NCBI GenBank assembly: GCA_014376885.1
Contig: JACMQR010000031.1
Coordinates: 1 to 9,733, forward strand
DNA: 9,733 nt
Direction: 5' to 3'
DNA from: Polaromonas sp.
GTDB lineage: Bacteria > Pseudomonadota > Gammaproteobacteria > Burkholderiales > Burkholderiaceae_C
The notes below the pieces were generated by a model. It ran no database searches. It saw only the letters and a list, made by a program, of their open reading frames with translations, and had not been told where the DNA came from. The position numbers and the translations under genes are program-made. Shown piece after piece: positions 1 through 6,474 of this stretch; the stretch's first letter is position 1; the number at the start of each line of letters is the position of its first letter.

Positions 1-442
1 CCATTTCATCATCGGCACCTCCGCCGTGAAAAATCCGGGCTTTTAGCAAGATGCCTGCACCGCCTTCACCGGCCACATCATCGTTGGCCTGGACGCCAAG
101 GACGGCAAGGTCGCCACCGACGGCTGGAGCAAGATGACCGCGTATGAGGTCGTCGATCTGGCCAAGAAGTTTCAGGACCACGGCGTCGAATCGATCATCT
201 ACACCGACATCGGCCGCGATGGCATGCTCAGCGGCATCAACATCGAGGCGACCGTACGGCTGGCAAAGGCCTTGACCATTCCGGTGATCGCTTCGGGCGG
301 CCTGTCGAACATGGCCGACATCGACGCGCTGTGCGCGGTGGAAGACGAAGGCGTGCAGGGCGTGATCTGCGGCCGCTCAATCTACAGCGGCGACCTGGAT
401 TTCGAAGCGGCGCAGGCGCGCGCCGACGCGCTCAACGGATGA
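1..442 (+). pseudogene. hisA: hisA 3' part with an in-frame amber stop (HisA isomerase, partial)
   Basis: This is the C-terminal part of HisA, the ProFAR isomerase of histidine biosynthesis, a cytoplasmic (beta/alpha)8-barrel enzyme; the 5' end lies left of the window. Read from base 2, the frame gives a clear HisA segment (IIGTSAVKNPGF), then TAG at 44-46, then QDACTAF and an intact remainder ending with TGA at 440-442. The second catalytic Asp sits in GLDAKDG (codon 92-94) and the phosphate-site Thr in IYTDIGRDG (codon 203-205). The family usually has Leu where the TAG stands, so one base change (TTG to TAG) explains it. No other damage is seen, which points to a very recent mutation, a sequencing error or suppression. 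Restart at ATG 134 would lose the catalytic Asp. The HisA identity is very likely; the pseudogene status is uncertain. Confidence 0.8.
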
Positions 443-449
443 CCATGCC

Positions 450-617
450 CCCACGGTCGTCCACTGCGTGTGGCTCCCTGCCCCCCGAGGGGGCTGTGTG
501 CCGCGGCTCCAAACCTGCGGTGCAGGTTTGGGCGGCATGCAGAAGGGCTGCGTCTCGCAGCCCGGCGCCTACGGCCCGGCGAAGCCGGTTCCGTGGCCCC
601 GGCTTGCTGCAGAGCCG
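450..617. repeat. Hairpin-rich intergenic repeat between hisA and hisF
   Basis: This GC-rich gap holds six short-loop inverted repeats in a row: 461-464/470-473; 480-485/489-494 (core CCCCCCGAGGGGGC); a perfect 10-bp stem with a 3-nt loop at 509-518/522-531; a perfect 8-bp stem with a TCT loop at 545-552/556-563; 576-580/584-588; and 600-604/613-617. I recall CCCCCGAGGGGG-type hairpins as dispersed intergenic elements in Comamonadaceae, but could not search for copies. One reading frame stays open through it into hisF (from ATG 470), but that 67-residue extension is low-complexity and unlike HisF, so I do not count it as coding. It may attenuate or stabilise the his transcript; that is inference. 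Confidence 0.65.
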
Positions 618-670
618 CCCAGTGCATCCACTGCGCCTTGGCAATACAAACTCATCATGTAAATCAGCCC

Positions 671-1450
671 ATGCTCGCTAAACGCATCATTCCCTGTCTG
701 GACGTCACCGGCGGCCGGGTTGTCAAGGGCGTCAACTTCCTTGAACTGCGCGATGCCGGCGACCCCGTGGAGATTGCCGCGCGCTACAACGACCAGGGCG
801 CCGACGAGCTGACCTTCCTGGACATCACCGCCACCAGCGACGGGCGCGATTTGATCCTGCACATCATCGAGGCGGTGGCCGCGCAGGTGTTCATTCCGCT
901 GACCGTCGGCGGCGGCGTGCGCACCGTCGACGATGTGCGCCGCCTGCTCAACGCCGGCGCCGACAAGACCAGCTTCAACTCGGCCGCGCTGGCCAATCCG
1001 CAGGTCATCAGCGACGCCTCGGCCAAGTACGGCGCGCAGTGCATCGTCGTGGCGATCGACGCCAAGCGCCGCAGCGCTGAAGACGCATTGCTGCGCGGCG
1101 CCGGCTGGGATGTCTACAGCCACGGCGGCCGCCAGAACACCGGCCTGGACGCCGTCGCCTGGGCCGTCGACATGGCACGGCGCGGCGCGGGCGAGATTTT
1201 GCTCACCAGCATGAACCGCGACGGCACCAAGTCAGGCTTCGACTTGGCGCTGACGCGCGCGGTGAGCGATGCCGTCGGCGTGCCGGTGATCGCCTCGGGC
1301 GGCGTCGGCACCCTGGACCACCTGGCCGACGGCGTGCAGATCGGCGGCGCCGATGCGGTGCTGGCGGCCAGCATTTTCCATTACGGCGAATTCACCGTTC
1401 AGCAGGCCAAGCGGCACATGGCCGGGCGCGGCATTCCGGTGCGGCTCTGA
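671..1450 (+). CDS. hisF: Imidazole glycerol phosphate synthase cyclase subunit HisF
   Basis: HisF is the cyclase half of the HisF-HisH synthase. With ammonia from HisH it converts PRFAR to imidazole glycerol phosphate and AICAR in the cytoplasm. The 259-residue product has the usual length. It opens with [12 protein letters not shown], carrying the catalytic Asp11, and has the second catalytic Asp130 in VVAIDAK. The phosphate-binding loops TVGGGVRT (about 78-85) and VIASGGVG (about 206-213) are also present. I chose ATG 671 because the family starts at [11 protein letters not shown]; an in-frame ATG at 470 would add 67 repeat-derived residues. There is no convincing Shine-Dalgarno; the bases just before the start hold a minimal ATG-TAA at 657-662. 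It follows hisA in the same direction and precedes hisI and hisE. Confidence 0.97.
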   Translation: MLAKRIIPCLDVTGGRVVKGVNFLELRDAGDPVEIAARYNDQGADELTFLDITATSDGRDLILHIIEAVAAQVFIPLTVGGGVRTVDDVRRLLNAGADKTSFNSAALANPQVISDASAKYGAQCIVVAIDAKRRSAEDALLRGAGWDVYSHGGRQNTGLDAVAWAVDMARRGAGEILLTSMNRDGTKSGFDLALTRAVSDAVGVPVIASGGVGTLDHLADGVQIGGADAVLAASIFHYGEFTVQQAKRHMAGRGIPVRL

Positions 1451-1497
1451 ATTTAAGGCAATTTGGCCCGCCTGTGCTTGCCGGACGGTCACCTTCA

Positions 1498-1514
1498 GCT
1501 ATTTATTTCATAGC
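1498..1514. repeat. GCTAT-N7-ATAGC palindrome upstream of hisI
   Basis: A 5-bp inverted repeat, GCTAT at 1498-1502 and ATAGC at 1510-1514, is separated by a 7-nt AT-rich loop. It lies in the 115-bp gap between hisF and hisI. The same arrangement, with the same 7-nt loop, occurs inside the Nif3-like gene at 6983-7003. I believe such elements are dispersed in Comamonadaceae genomes, but this is memory and was not checked. Confidence 0.5.
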
Positions 1515-1553
1515 ACAGCCAGGGCCCGGTCGGAACAGCGCGCTGCAATCGCG

Positions 1554-1559
1554 GACAAT
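1554..1559 (+). promoter_or_regulatory. Candidate -10 box for hisI (possible leaderless start)
   Basis: GACAAT ends 6 nt before the hisI ATG at 1566. A -10 element here would place transcription initiation about 7 nt downstream, on or next to the A of the start codon, giving a leaderless mRNA. There is no Shine-Dalgarno in front of hisI, which fits. No good -35 hexamer is visible 16-18 bp upstream, so this is a suggestion only. The same geometry is present before nif3. Confidence 0.35.
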
Positions 1560-1565
1560 ACGCCG

Positions 1566-1964
1566 ATGAATTGGTTAGACACCGTCCGTTGGGACGACAA
1601 GGGCCTGGTGCCCGTGATTGCGCAGGAAGCCGGCAGCGGCGACGTCCTGATGTTCGCCTGGATGAACCGCGAAGCGCTTGAAAAAACCGCCGAACTCGGC
1701 CAGGCGGTGTATTTCAGCCGCTCGCGCAACCGCCTGTGGCACAAGGGCGAAGCGTCTGGCAATTTCCAGACGGTGCATGAAATCCGCCTGGACTGCGACA
1801 GCGACGTCGTGCTGCTCAAGGTGACCCAGCAGGGCCACGCGCCCGGCCAGCCCGGAATCGCCTGCCACACCGGCCGCCATAGCTGCTTTTTCAGCCTTTA
1901 CCAGGGCGGCCAGTGGGTCGCCACCGAGCCGGTCTTGAAAGACCCCGCCAGCATCTACAAATAG
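1566..1964 (+). CDS. hisI: Phosphoribosyl-AMP cyclohydrolase HisI
   Basis: HisI opens the adenine ring of phosphoribosyl-AMP to give ProFAR, the substrate of HisA. It is a zinc- and magnesium-dependent cytoplasmic enzyme. The 132-residue product is a stand-alone HisI, not the fused HisIE of enterobacteria. Zinc ligands Cys77, Cys100 and Cys107 lie in LDCDSD and CHTGRHSC; the DCDSD motif (Asp76, 78, 80) is the expected magnesium site. ATG 1566 gives the usual N-terminus ([20 protein letters not shown]); the frame is open further upstream, but that part is not HisI-like. It ends in TAG, and hisE starts in the same frame after only 6 nt. Confidence 0.97.
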   Translation: MNWLDTVRWDDKGLVPVIAQEAGSGDVLMFAWMNREALEKTAELGQAVYFSRSRNRLWHKGEASGNFQTVHEIRLDCDSDVVLLKVTQQGHAPGQPGIACHTGRHSCFFSLYQGGQWVATEPVLKDPASIYK

Positions 1965-1970
1965 CCTGCA

Positions 1971-2360
1971 ATGGACCCCATGAATTCAAACGACACCCTG
2001 GAGCGCCTGGCGCGCACCATCGAATCCCGCAAGCCGGGACAAGGCGGCGACCCTGACAAAAGCTATGTGGCGCGCCTGCTGCACAAAGGCCCGGACGCCT
2101 TTCTGAAAAAAATCGGCGAGGAGGCCACCGAGACCGTGATGGCCGCCAAGGACATCGACCATGGCGGCCCGACGCCCGAGCTGCAGGGCAGGCTGGTCGG
2201 CGAAGTGGCCGACCTGTGGTTTCATTCGCTGATCGCGCTGGCGCACTACAACCTGCGCCCGGCCGATGTGCTGGCCGAACTGGAGCGCCGCGCGGGCACC
2301 AGCGGCATCGAGGAAATGGCGCTGCGCAAGGCGCAGCAGCGCGAAGCGACCCAAGACTGA
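1971..2360 (+). CDS. hisE: Phosphoribosyl-ATP pyrophosphatase HisE
   Basis: HisE removes pyrophosphate from phosphoribosyl-ATP to give phosphoribosyl-AMP, the substrate of HisI, so the gene pair encodes consecutive steps. It is an all-alpha MazG-like enzyme. The 129-residue product carries the expected metal-binding acidic residues in KIGEEATE (Glu50, Glu51, Glu54), AAKD (Asp61) and GEVADLWFH (Glu78, Asp81). [20 protein letters not shown] (residues 18-37) is typical of the family. The start could be ATG 1971 or ATG 1980 (residue 4); neither has a clear Shine-Dalgarno, and the 6-nt gap after hisI suggests translational coupling. hisI and hisE are in the same frame, separated by one TAG and two codons. 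Confidence 0.96.
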   Translation: MDPMNSNDTLERLARTIESRKPGQGGDPDKSYVARLLHKGPDAFLKKIGEEATETVMAAKDIDHGGPTPELQGRLVGEVADLWFHSLIALAHYNLRPADVLAELERRAGTSGIEEMALRKAQQREATQD

Positions 2361-2373
2361 ATAAAGGCACGCC

Positions 2374-2754
2374 ATGAACAACGACATCGTGACGATAGAG
2401 CCGCATGAAGGCCTGAAAACCTGGGGCTGGGTCAGCTACCTGCTGCACCTGGTGGTGGCGGTGGCGGCCGTGTTGCCGGGCGCCCAGGTGTCCATCGCCC
2501 TGCTGGTGGTGGCGCTGGTGATCGACCTGGTCAAGCGCAGCGACGCGGCCAACACCTGGCAGGCCTCGCATTTCAGCTGGCGCATCCGCTCGGTCATCTG
2601 GGCCGGCATCTTGTACCTGCTGACCTCCTGGCTGTGGCTGCTGTTTATCGTGCCGGGCTGGATTGCCTGGGGCCTGATCTCGGTCTGGTTCCTGTACCGC
2701 ATTGTCAAGGGCATGGTGCGCATGAACGCCGGCCGCTCGGTGGAGGCCGCATGA
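2374..2754 (+). CDS. Small DUF4870/Tic20-like integral membrane protein
   Basis: This is a 126-residue predicted inner-membrane protein. Hydrophobic stretches lie at about 17-35, 39-52, 73-93 and 95-111. The pattern of an N-terminal YLLHL segment, a cytoplasmic DLVKRSDAANTWQASHF linker followed by SWRIR (about 51-72), and a C-terminal LYRIVKG with short basic tail matches the DUF4870 family as I know it. Its function is unknown. An AAAGG Shine-Dalgarno at 2363-2367 sits 6 nt before the ATG. The stop overlaps the start of the next gene (ATGA at 2751-2754), so the two are probably co-translated. Genes of this type lie between hisE and the HIT gene in several Burkholderiales, by recollection. 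Confidence 0.8.
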   Translation: MNNDIVTIEPHEGLKTWGWVSYLLHLVVAVAAVLPGAQVSIALLVVALVIDLVKRSDAANTWQASHFSWRIRSVIWAGILYLLTSWLWLLFIVPGWIAWGLISVWFLYRIVKGMVRMNAGRSVEAA

Positions 2755-3110
2755 GCCATCCCGAGCACTGCATTTTCTGCAAGATTGCCGCCGGCGCCAT
2801 TCCCAGCCGCAAGGTGCATGAGGACGACGAGCTGTTCGCCTTTCACGACATCCATCCCTGGGCGCCGGTGCATTTCATGATCATTCCGAAAATGCATATT
2901 CCGTCGATGGCGCAGGCCGGCCCCGAGCATGCCGCGCTGCTCGGCCGCATGCTGGTGCTGGCGCCGCGCCTGGCCCTGGAGCAGGGCTGCGCCGCCTATC
3001 CCGAGGGCGGCTTTCGCATCGTTCTGAATACCGGCGCGGCCGGCGGGCAGGAGGTCCATCACCTGCACATGCATGTGATGGGCGGGCCGCGGCCATGGCT
3101 CAAGGGCTGA
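2751..3110 (+). CDS. HIT-family (HINT-like) nucleotide-binding protein
   Basis: This is a histidine-triad protein of 119 residues, the usual size for the Hint branch. Such proteins bind purine nucleotides and hydrolyse phosphoramidates such as AMP-lysine or AMP-NH2; the cellular role in bacteria is unclear. The triad is HLHMH (His104, 106, 108) followed by VMGG. CIFC near the N-terminus (Cys7, Cys10) with His49 is a likely zinc site of the kind seen in some HIT proteins. ATG 2751 overlaps the TGA of the preceding membrane gene and gives the expected MSHPEHCIFCKI start; in-frame starts further upstream lie inside that gene. Its position between his and tat genes suggests co-transcription rather than a known functional link. 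Confidence 0.93.
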   Translation: MSHPEHCIFCKIAAGAIPSRKVHEDDELFAFHDIHPWAPVHFMIIPKMHIPSMAQAGPEHAALLGRMLVLAPRLALEQGCAAYPEGGFRIVLNTGAAGGQEVHHLHMHVMGGPRPWLKG

Positions 3111-3196
3111 CAGGTCGGACGGGGCAGGGCGGCGGCGGCGGCTCGGGCGCTATCCAGCCGGCTCGCAGGGTCATAGGCGCGGGCACACCGGGCCTT

Positions 3197-3202
3197 TAGA
3201 AT
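3197..3202 (+). promoter_or_regulatory. Candidate -10 box for tatABC
   Basis: TAGAAT lies in an AT-richer patch of the 147-bp gap between the HIT gene and tatA. It would start transcription near 3209 and give a leader of about 49 nt. No clear -35 hexamer is seen at the right distance (the bases there are TAGGCG), so confidence is low. If real, tatABC can be expressed apart from the his block. Confidence 0.3.
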
Positions 3203-3257
3203 CAGGCTTTCGGTCTTGTCATTTCAATTTCTGGTGATTCCAGAGCAGGAGCAAAAC

Positions 3258-3521
3258 ATGGGTGGATTTTCAATTTGGCACTGGCTGATCGTGCTGCTGA
3301 TCGTCGTGATGGTGTTCGGCACCAAAAAGCTCAGGAACATGGGCGGCGACCTGGGCGGCGCGGTCAAGGGATTCAAGCACGGCATGAAAGAAGGCGGACA
3401 GCCGCCGGCCGAGGACAAGCCGGTGGTGCCGCCCAGCCAGGTGACGAACGCCCAGGCGGCCGACACCAAAGCCAAGGCAGAGCACAACACGATCGATGTC
3501 GAAGCCCGGCAGAAGTCCTGA
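3258..3521 (+). CDS. tatA: Sec-independent translocase subunit TatA
   Basis: TatA is the pore- or weak-spot-forming subunit of the twin-arginine translocase, which exports folded proteins across the inner membrane. The 87-residue product has the classic build: a short periplasmic start (MGGFSIWHW), one transmembrane helix (about 7-20), the FGTKKL hinge, an amphipathic helix (about 24-45) and a hydrophilic tail rich in Pro, Ala and Lys. ATG 3258 is chosen because an AGGA Shine-Dalgarno (3247-3250) lies 7 nt upstream and because [14 protein letters not shown] is a family start; a TTG at 3216 would add 14 unlikely residues. It is the first gene of a tatA-tatB-tatC cluster. Confidence 0.96.
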   Translation: MGGFSIWHWLIVLLIVVMVFGTKKLRNMGGDLGGAVKGFKHGMKEGGQPPAEDKPVVPPSQVTNAQAADTKAKAEHNTIDVEARQKS

Positions 3522-3560
3522 CCGATGCGCACCCCGACGCCAGCCGCCTTGCGTGCCGCG

Positions 3561-3615
3561 CTGCCCCCGAGCGGGCGCAGTCGGCCCCGGCGCGGCCCGG
3601 CGGCCGGTCTGAACC
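3561..3615. repeat. GC-rich hairpin element between tatA and tatB
   Basis: The 109-bp tatA-tatB gap contains an imperfect hairpin at 3561-3580 (CTGC...GCAG outside, CCC...GGG inside, loop CGAGC) followed by GGC/GCC-rich palindromic sequence up to about 3615. The core CTGCCCCCGAGCGGGC closely resembles CTGCCCCCCGAGGGGGC in the hisA-hisF gap, so this may be a second, degenerate copy of the same dispersed element. There is no T-tract, so I do not call a terminator. Confidence 0.45.
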
Positions 3616-3630
3616 GCAGGCCTGCTTGCC

Positions 3631-4107
3631 ATGATTGACCTGGGCATCTCCAAAATCGCGCTGATTGGCGCTGTGGCGCTGATCGTGATCGGCCCGGAAA
3701 AGCTGCCGCGCCTGGCCCGTACTGTCGGTACCCTGCTGGGCAAGGCGCAGCGCTATGTCAATGATGTCAAGCAAGAGGTCAACCGCTCCATGGAGCTTGA
3801 CGAGTTCAAGAAAATGAAGGAAGACGTCGAGGGCGCGGCGCGCGATGTTGAAAACTCGATCAGGACCGGCGCGGGCGACTTCGAAAAATCATGGGCCGAG
3901 ACGCCGTCCACCACCTCGGCCGATGCATCCGCTGCAGCGCCTGGTTTCGAGATTTTTCCCGAGTACCGGCTGCCGAAAAAGAAGTGGCGCCTCAAGCGCG
4001 GTGCCACGCCGCAATGGTTCAAGGCTCGGTCAGGCGTTCGCACGAAAGCCCAGTCAGGCGCGGCGCGCGTGGCAAGATTTCGCCCGCAGCCTGGCCGCAA
4101 GGCATAA
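3631..4107 (+). CDS. tatB: Sec-independent translocase subunit TatB
   Basis: TatB forms the signal-peptide receptor complex with TatC in the inner membrane. The 158-residue product begins [13 protein letters not shown], has one transmembrane helix (about 6-20), the invariant Gly-Pro hinge (Gly21-Pro22 in [13 protein letters not shown]), then a long charged amphipathic and coiled-coil-like region (about 24-88) and a basic C-terminal tail ending in a short Arg-rich stretch. It differs from TatA by the GPEKLP hinge and the longer helix. The ATG at 3631 matches the family start; the Shine-Dalgarno is weak (GCAGG at about 3616-3620, 10 nt off). tatC follows after 64 nt, with a GC hairpin in between. 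Confidence 0.95.
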   Translation: MIDLGISKIALIGAVALIVIGPEKLPRLARTVGTLLGKAQRYVNDVKQEVNRSMELDEFKKMKEDVEGAARDVENSIRTGAGDFEKSWAETPSTTSADASAAAPGFEIFPEYRLPKKKWRLKRGATPQWFKARSGVRTKAQSGAARVARFRPQPGRKA

Positions 4108-4132
4108 CGCGTAGTTCCGAATTCACTTATGC

Positions 4133-4152
4133 GCGCCGACCGGCGCAATTTT
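4133..4152 (+). terminator. Weak intrinsic terminator or attenuator-like hairpin between tatB and tatC
   Basis: GCGCC (4133-4137) pairs with GGCGC (4142-4146) around a GACC loop and is followed directly by AATTTT. It has the shape of a short intrinsic terminator, but the stem is only 5 bp and the T-run only 4. It could reduce tatC transcription relative to tatA and tatB, or could be chance in a GC-rich gap. Confidence 0.3.
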
Positions 4153-4171
4153 CCTGGCGCAAACACCCCTC

Positions 4172-4972
4172 ATGAGCGACCCCAATCCCACTGGCAGCGA
4201 CAAGCCCGACGAACTCGCGGGCACCGAGCAACCCTTCGTGCAGCACCTGATGGAACTGCGCGACCGGCTGATCAAGGCGGTGATTGCCATCGGCATCGCG
4301 GCGGCGGTGCTGGCGCTGTTTCCCGGCCCGGGCGCGCTGTATGACCTGATGGCCGCGCCGTTGATCGCCAGCCTGCCCAAGGGCGCCACCTTGATCGCCA
4401 CCAATGTCATTTCGCCGTTTGTCGTGCCCATCAAGATTTTGTTCATGGCGGCCTTCATGATTGCGCTGCCGGTCGTGCTTTACCAGGTGTGGGCGTTTGT
4501 GGCGCCTGGCCTGTACTCGCATGAAAAAAAACTGGTCATGCCGCTGGTCGTGTCCAGCACGCTGCTGTTTTTTTTCGGCGTGGCGTTTTGCTATTTCGTG
4601 GTTTTTGGCCAGGTGTTCAGCTTTATCCAGAGCTTTGCGCCGAAATCAATCACCGCTGCGCCTGACATCGAGGAATACCTGAACTTTGTGCTGGGCATGT
4701 TTTTGGCGTTCGGCCTGGCATTCGAGGTCCCGATTGCGGTCATCCTGCTGGTGCGCATGGGCGTGCTGACAGTGGCCCAGCTGCGCCAGTACCGGGGCTA
4801 CTTCTGGGTGGCGGCGGCCATCGGCACGGCGCTGGTCACGCCGCCCGATGCGGGCTCGATGATCATGCTGCTGATGGTGGTGGGCGGTCTGTACGAGGTG
4901 GGCATCCTGGCGGCCCAGGTGTTTATCAAACGCACCACAGCGCCTGGTGCGGCGGCCGAAGCCGCCAAATGA
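4172..4972 (+). CDS. tatC: Sec-independent translocase subunit TatC
   Basis: TatC is the core six-helix inner-membrane subunit that recognises twin-arginine signal peptides together with TatB. The 266-residue product has a short polar N-terminus and then HLMELRDRL, with Glu29 (equivalent to E. coli Glu15). Other family marks are WAFVAPGLYSHEKK (Glu118, equivalent to Glu103), AFEVPI (Glu185), TPPD (Asp226) and the late GLYEVGI motif. Hydrophobic helices lie at about 34-50, 86-108, 121-145, 170-194, 209-223 and 228-250. ATG 4172 gives the usual start; there is no strong Shine-Dalgarno. Homopolymers A8 (4524-4531) and T8 (4568-4575) lie within the gene. The - strand protease gene converges on it after 141 bp in which I see no strong terminator. 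Confidence 0.97.
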   Translation: MSDPNPTGSDKPDELAGTEQPFVQHLMELRDRLIKAVIAIGIAAAVLALFPGPGALYDLMAAPLIASLPKGATLIATNVISPFVVPIKILFMAAFMIALPVVLYQVWAFVAPGLYSHEKKLVMPLVVSSTLLFFFGVAFCYFVVFGQVFSFIQSFAPKSITAAPDIEEYLNFVLGMFLAFGLAFEVPIAVILLVRMGVLTVAQLRQYRGYFWVAAAIGTALVTPPDAGSMIMLLMVVGGLYEVGILAAQVFIKRTTAPGAAAEAAK

Positions 4973-5113
4973 AAAAGAGCCATGCTGGCTGCGCATCGGG
5001 CGTATGGTCACGCGGGCAGCGCGCAGCAGCGTGTGCCGGTTGAGTTCAGCGGTTGAGTTTGCCGGCAGGCGCCCACGCCTTGACAACATGCCGTCAGCGG
5101 CCCTGAAAGCCGG

Positions 5114-6280
5114 TCAGCGCTGAACCTTGGCGCGCTGGCGTTTGCCTGGCGTCACCGCGATCTCGACCGAACCGTCGCCCCGAAGCACCTTCAGCGCCGC
5201 CGGCGTGCCCGGCTTGAGCGCCGCGACAGCGGTCAGCAGCTGGCTGACATTGCCCACCGGCTGGCCGGCAACTGCCAGGATGACATCGCCGGGCCGGATG
5301 CCGCCCTGGGCGGCTGGCCCGTTTTGCAGCACGCCGGTGATGATCACGCCGCCCGCCTTGGCGGCTTCCGGCCTGAGCTTGAACGCTTCGGCCAGCTCGG
5401 CATTGAGCTCTTGCGGCTCCACGCCGATCCAGCCGCGCGTCACCTGGCCCTCTGCCACGATGCCTTCAAGCACCTGTTTGGCGGTCGACACCGGAATGGC
5501 AAAACCAATGCCCATCGAGCCGCCCGAGCGGGAGTAGATGGCGGTGTTGATGCCCAGCAGGTTGCCATTGCCGTCGACCAGCGCGCCGCCGGAGTTTCCC
5601 GGGTTGATGGCGGCATCGGTCTGGATGAAGTTCTCGAAAGTGTTGATGCCCAGCTGGTTGCGCCCCAGGGCGCTCACAATACCGCCGGTCACCGTCTGGC
5701 CGACGCCGAACGGATTGCCAATGGCCAGCACCGGATCGCCCACCTGAAGCTGGTCCGAGTTGCCCAGCACAATCACGGGAAGCTTGTCCAGGTCGATCTT
5801 GAGGATCGCCAGGTCCGTGTCCGGGTCGGTGCCGATCACCTTGGCCTTGGCCTTGCGGGTGTCGTTCAGGACGACCTCGATTTCGTCCGCGCCTTCGACC
5901 ACATGGTTGTTCGTCAGGATGTAGCCGCTTGAGCTGACGATCACGCCGCTGCCCAGTCCGGCCTGGGCATCGCCGGGATTTTGGTCGCCAAAGAAAAAGC
6001 GGAACCAAGGCTCGTTCATCTGCGGATTCTTGACGGCCGCCTTGCTGGTGTTGATGCTCACCACCGCCGCCGAGGCTATTTTTGCTGCCGGTGCAAAACT
6101 GCCCATCGGGCTGGCCGAACCGGCGGCCCGTGGCAGGCTGCCAGCGGGCGCTTCGATGACGGCGACACCGGCCAGCAGCGTGCGCTTGTTCAGCCACTGC
6201 GGCTGAAGTGTTGCCACGACAAAATAAGCCGCCACCAGTACAGTGACCGTCTGGGAAAACAGTAGCCAGGTACGCTTCAT
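5114..6280 (-). CDS. Membrane-anchored HtrA/DegS-like S1C serine protease
   Basis: This is a 388-residue envelope protease of the HtrA family with a single PDZ domain, the DegS-type layout. The N-terminus has one hydrophobic segment (about 5-24) without a clear cleavage site, so it is probably anchored with the rest in the periplasm. The trypsin-like domain (about 65-275) has the complete triad: His126 in TNNHVVEGA, Asp156 in DTDLAIL and Ser230 in NPGNSGG; GIGFAIP follows. The PDZ domain spans about 283-375 (GDVILAVAGQPV). It likely senses or degrades misfolded envelope proteins; a sigma-E role like DegS is inference. It is transcribed toward tatC and away from nif3. A CACAAT on the - strand at 6362-6367 is a weak -10 candidate; no purine-rich ribosome site precedes the ATG. 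Confidence 0.93.
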   Translation of the reverse strand: MKRTWLLFSQTVTVLVAAYFVVATLQPQWLNKRTLLAGVAVIEAPAGSLPRAAGSASPMGSFAPAAKIASAAVVSINTSKAAVKNPQMNEPWFRFFFGDQNPGDAQAGLGSGVIVSSSGYILTNNHVVEGADEIEVVLNDTRKAKAKVIGTDPDTDLAILKIDLDKLPVIVLGNSDQLQVGDPVLAIGNPFGVGQTVTGGIVSALGRNQLGINTFENFIQTDAAINPGNSGGALVDGNGNLLGINTAIYSRSGGSMGIGFAIPVSTAKQVLEGIVAEGQVTRGWIGVEPQELNAELAEAFKLRPEAAKAGGVIITGVLQNGPAAQGGIRPGDVILAVAGQPVGNVSQLLTAVAALKPGTPAALKVLRGDGSVEIAVTPGKRQRAKVQR

Positions 6281-6462
6281 GGGTCAATCAGGAGTTGGCA
6301 GATGTGAAAAGAAGGAGCGGGGGTTGCGCCGGCATGGCCCGCCAGCGGCTCCCGAAGCGGTATTGTGCTTGATGCCGGCGGCGGGCGCCTTGGCGGGCGG
6401 CGATTGCAAATCGGTTGCGCCTGAAAAAAGACCAACATCCCGGCGCCTCAGGCCATGCCTGA

Positions 6463-6468
6463 CACAAT
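6463..6468 (+). promoter_or_regulatory. Candidate -10 box for the nif3-pdxA pair (possible leaderless start)
   Basis: CACAAT ends 6 nt before the ATG at 6475, so initiation about 7 nt downstream would fall on the start codon itself. No Shine-Dalgarno precedes the gene. The spacing is identical to that of GACAAT before hisI. No convincing -35 box is visible. Confidence 0.35.
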
Positions 6469-6474
6469 CGAGCC

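Noticed and set aside
657..662. Minimal ATG-TAA start-stop element 8 nt before hisF
   Set aside because: Such a 6-base match is common by chance and no ribosome site precedes it; nothing supports a regulatory role.
470..670. N-terminal extension of hisF from ATG 470 (67 extra residues)
   Set aside because: The added residues are Cys/Ala/Arg-rich translation of the hairpin repeat; HisF proteins start at [11 protein letters not shown] (ATG 671).
3216..3257. TTG start for tatA adding 14 residues
   Set aside because: The AGGA site and family start both point to ATG 3258.
5037..5059. Direct repeat CGGTTGAGTT (5037-5046 and 5050-5059) between tatC and the protease gene
   Set aside because: Only two 10-bp copies; no wider structure or match to a known site, so chance duplication is sufficient.
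5067..5080. Hairpin AGGCG-CCCA-CGCCT as a shared terminator for tatC and the protease gene
   Set aside because: The stem is 5 bp and has no T-tract on either strand.
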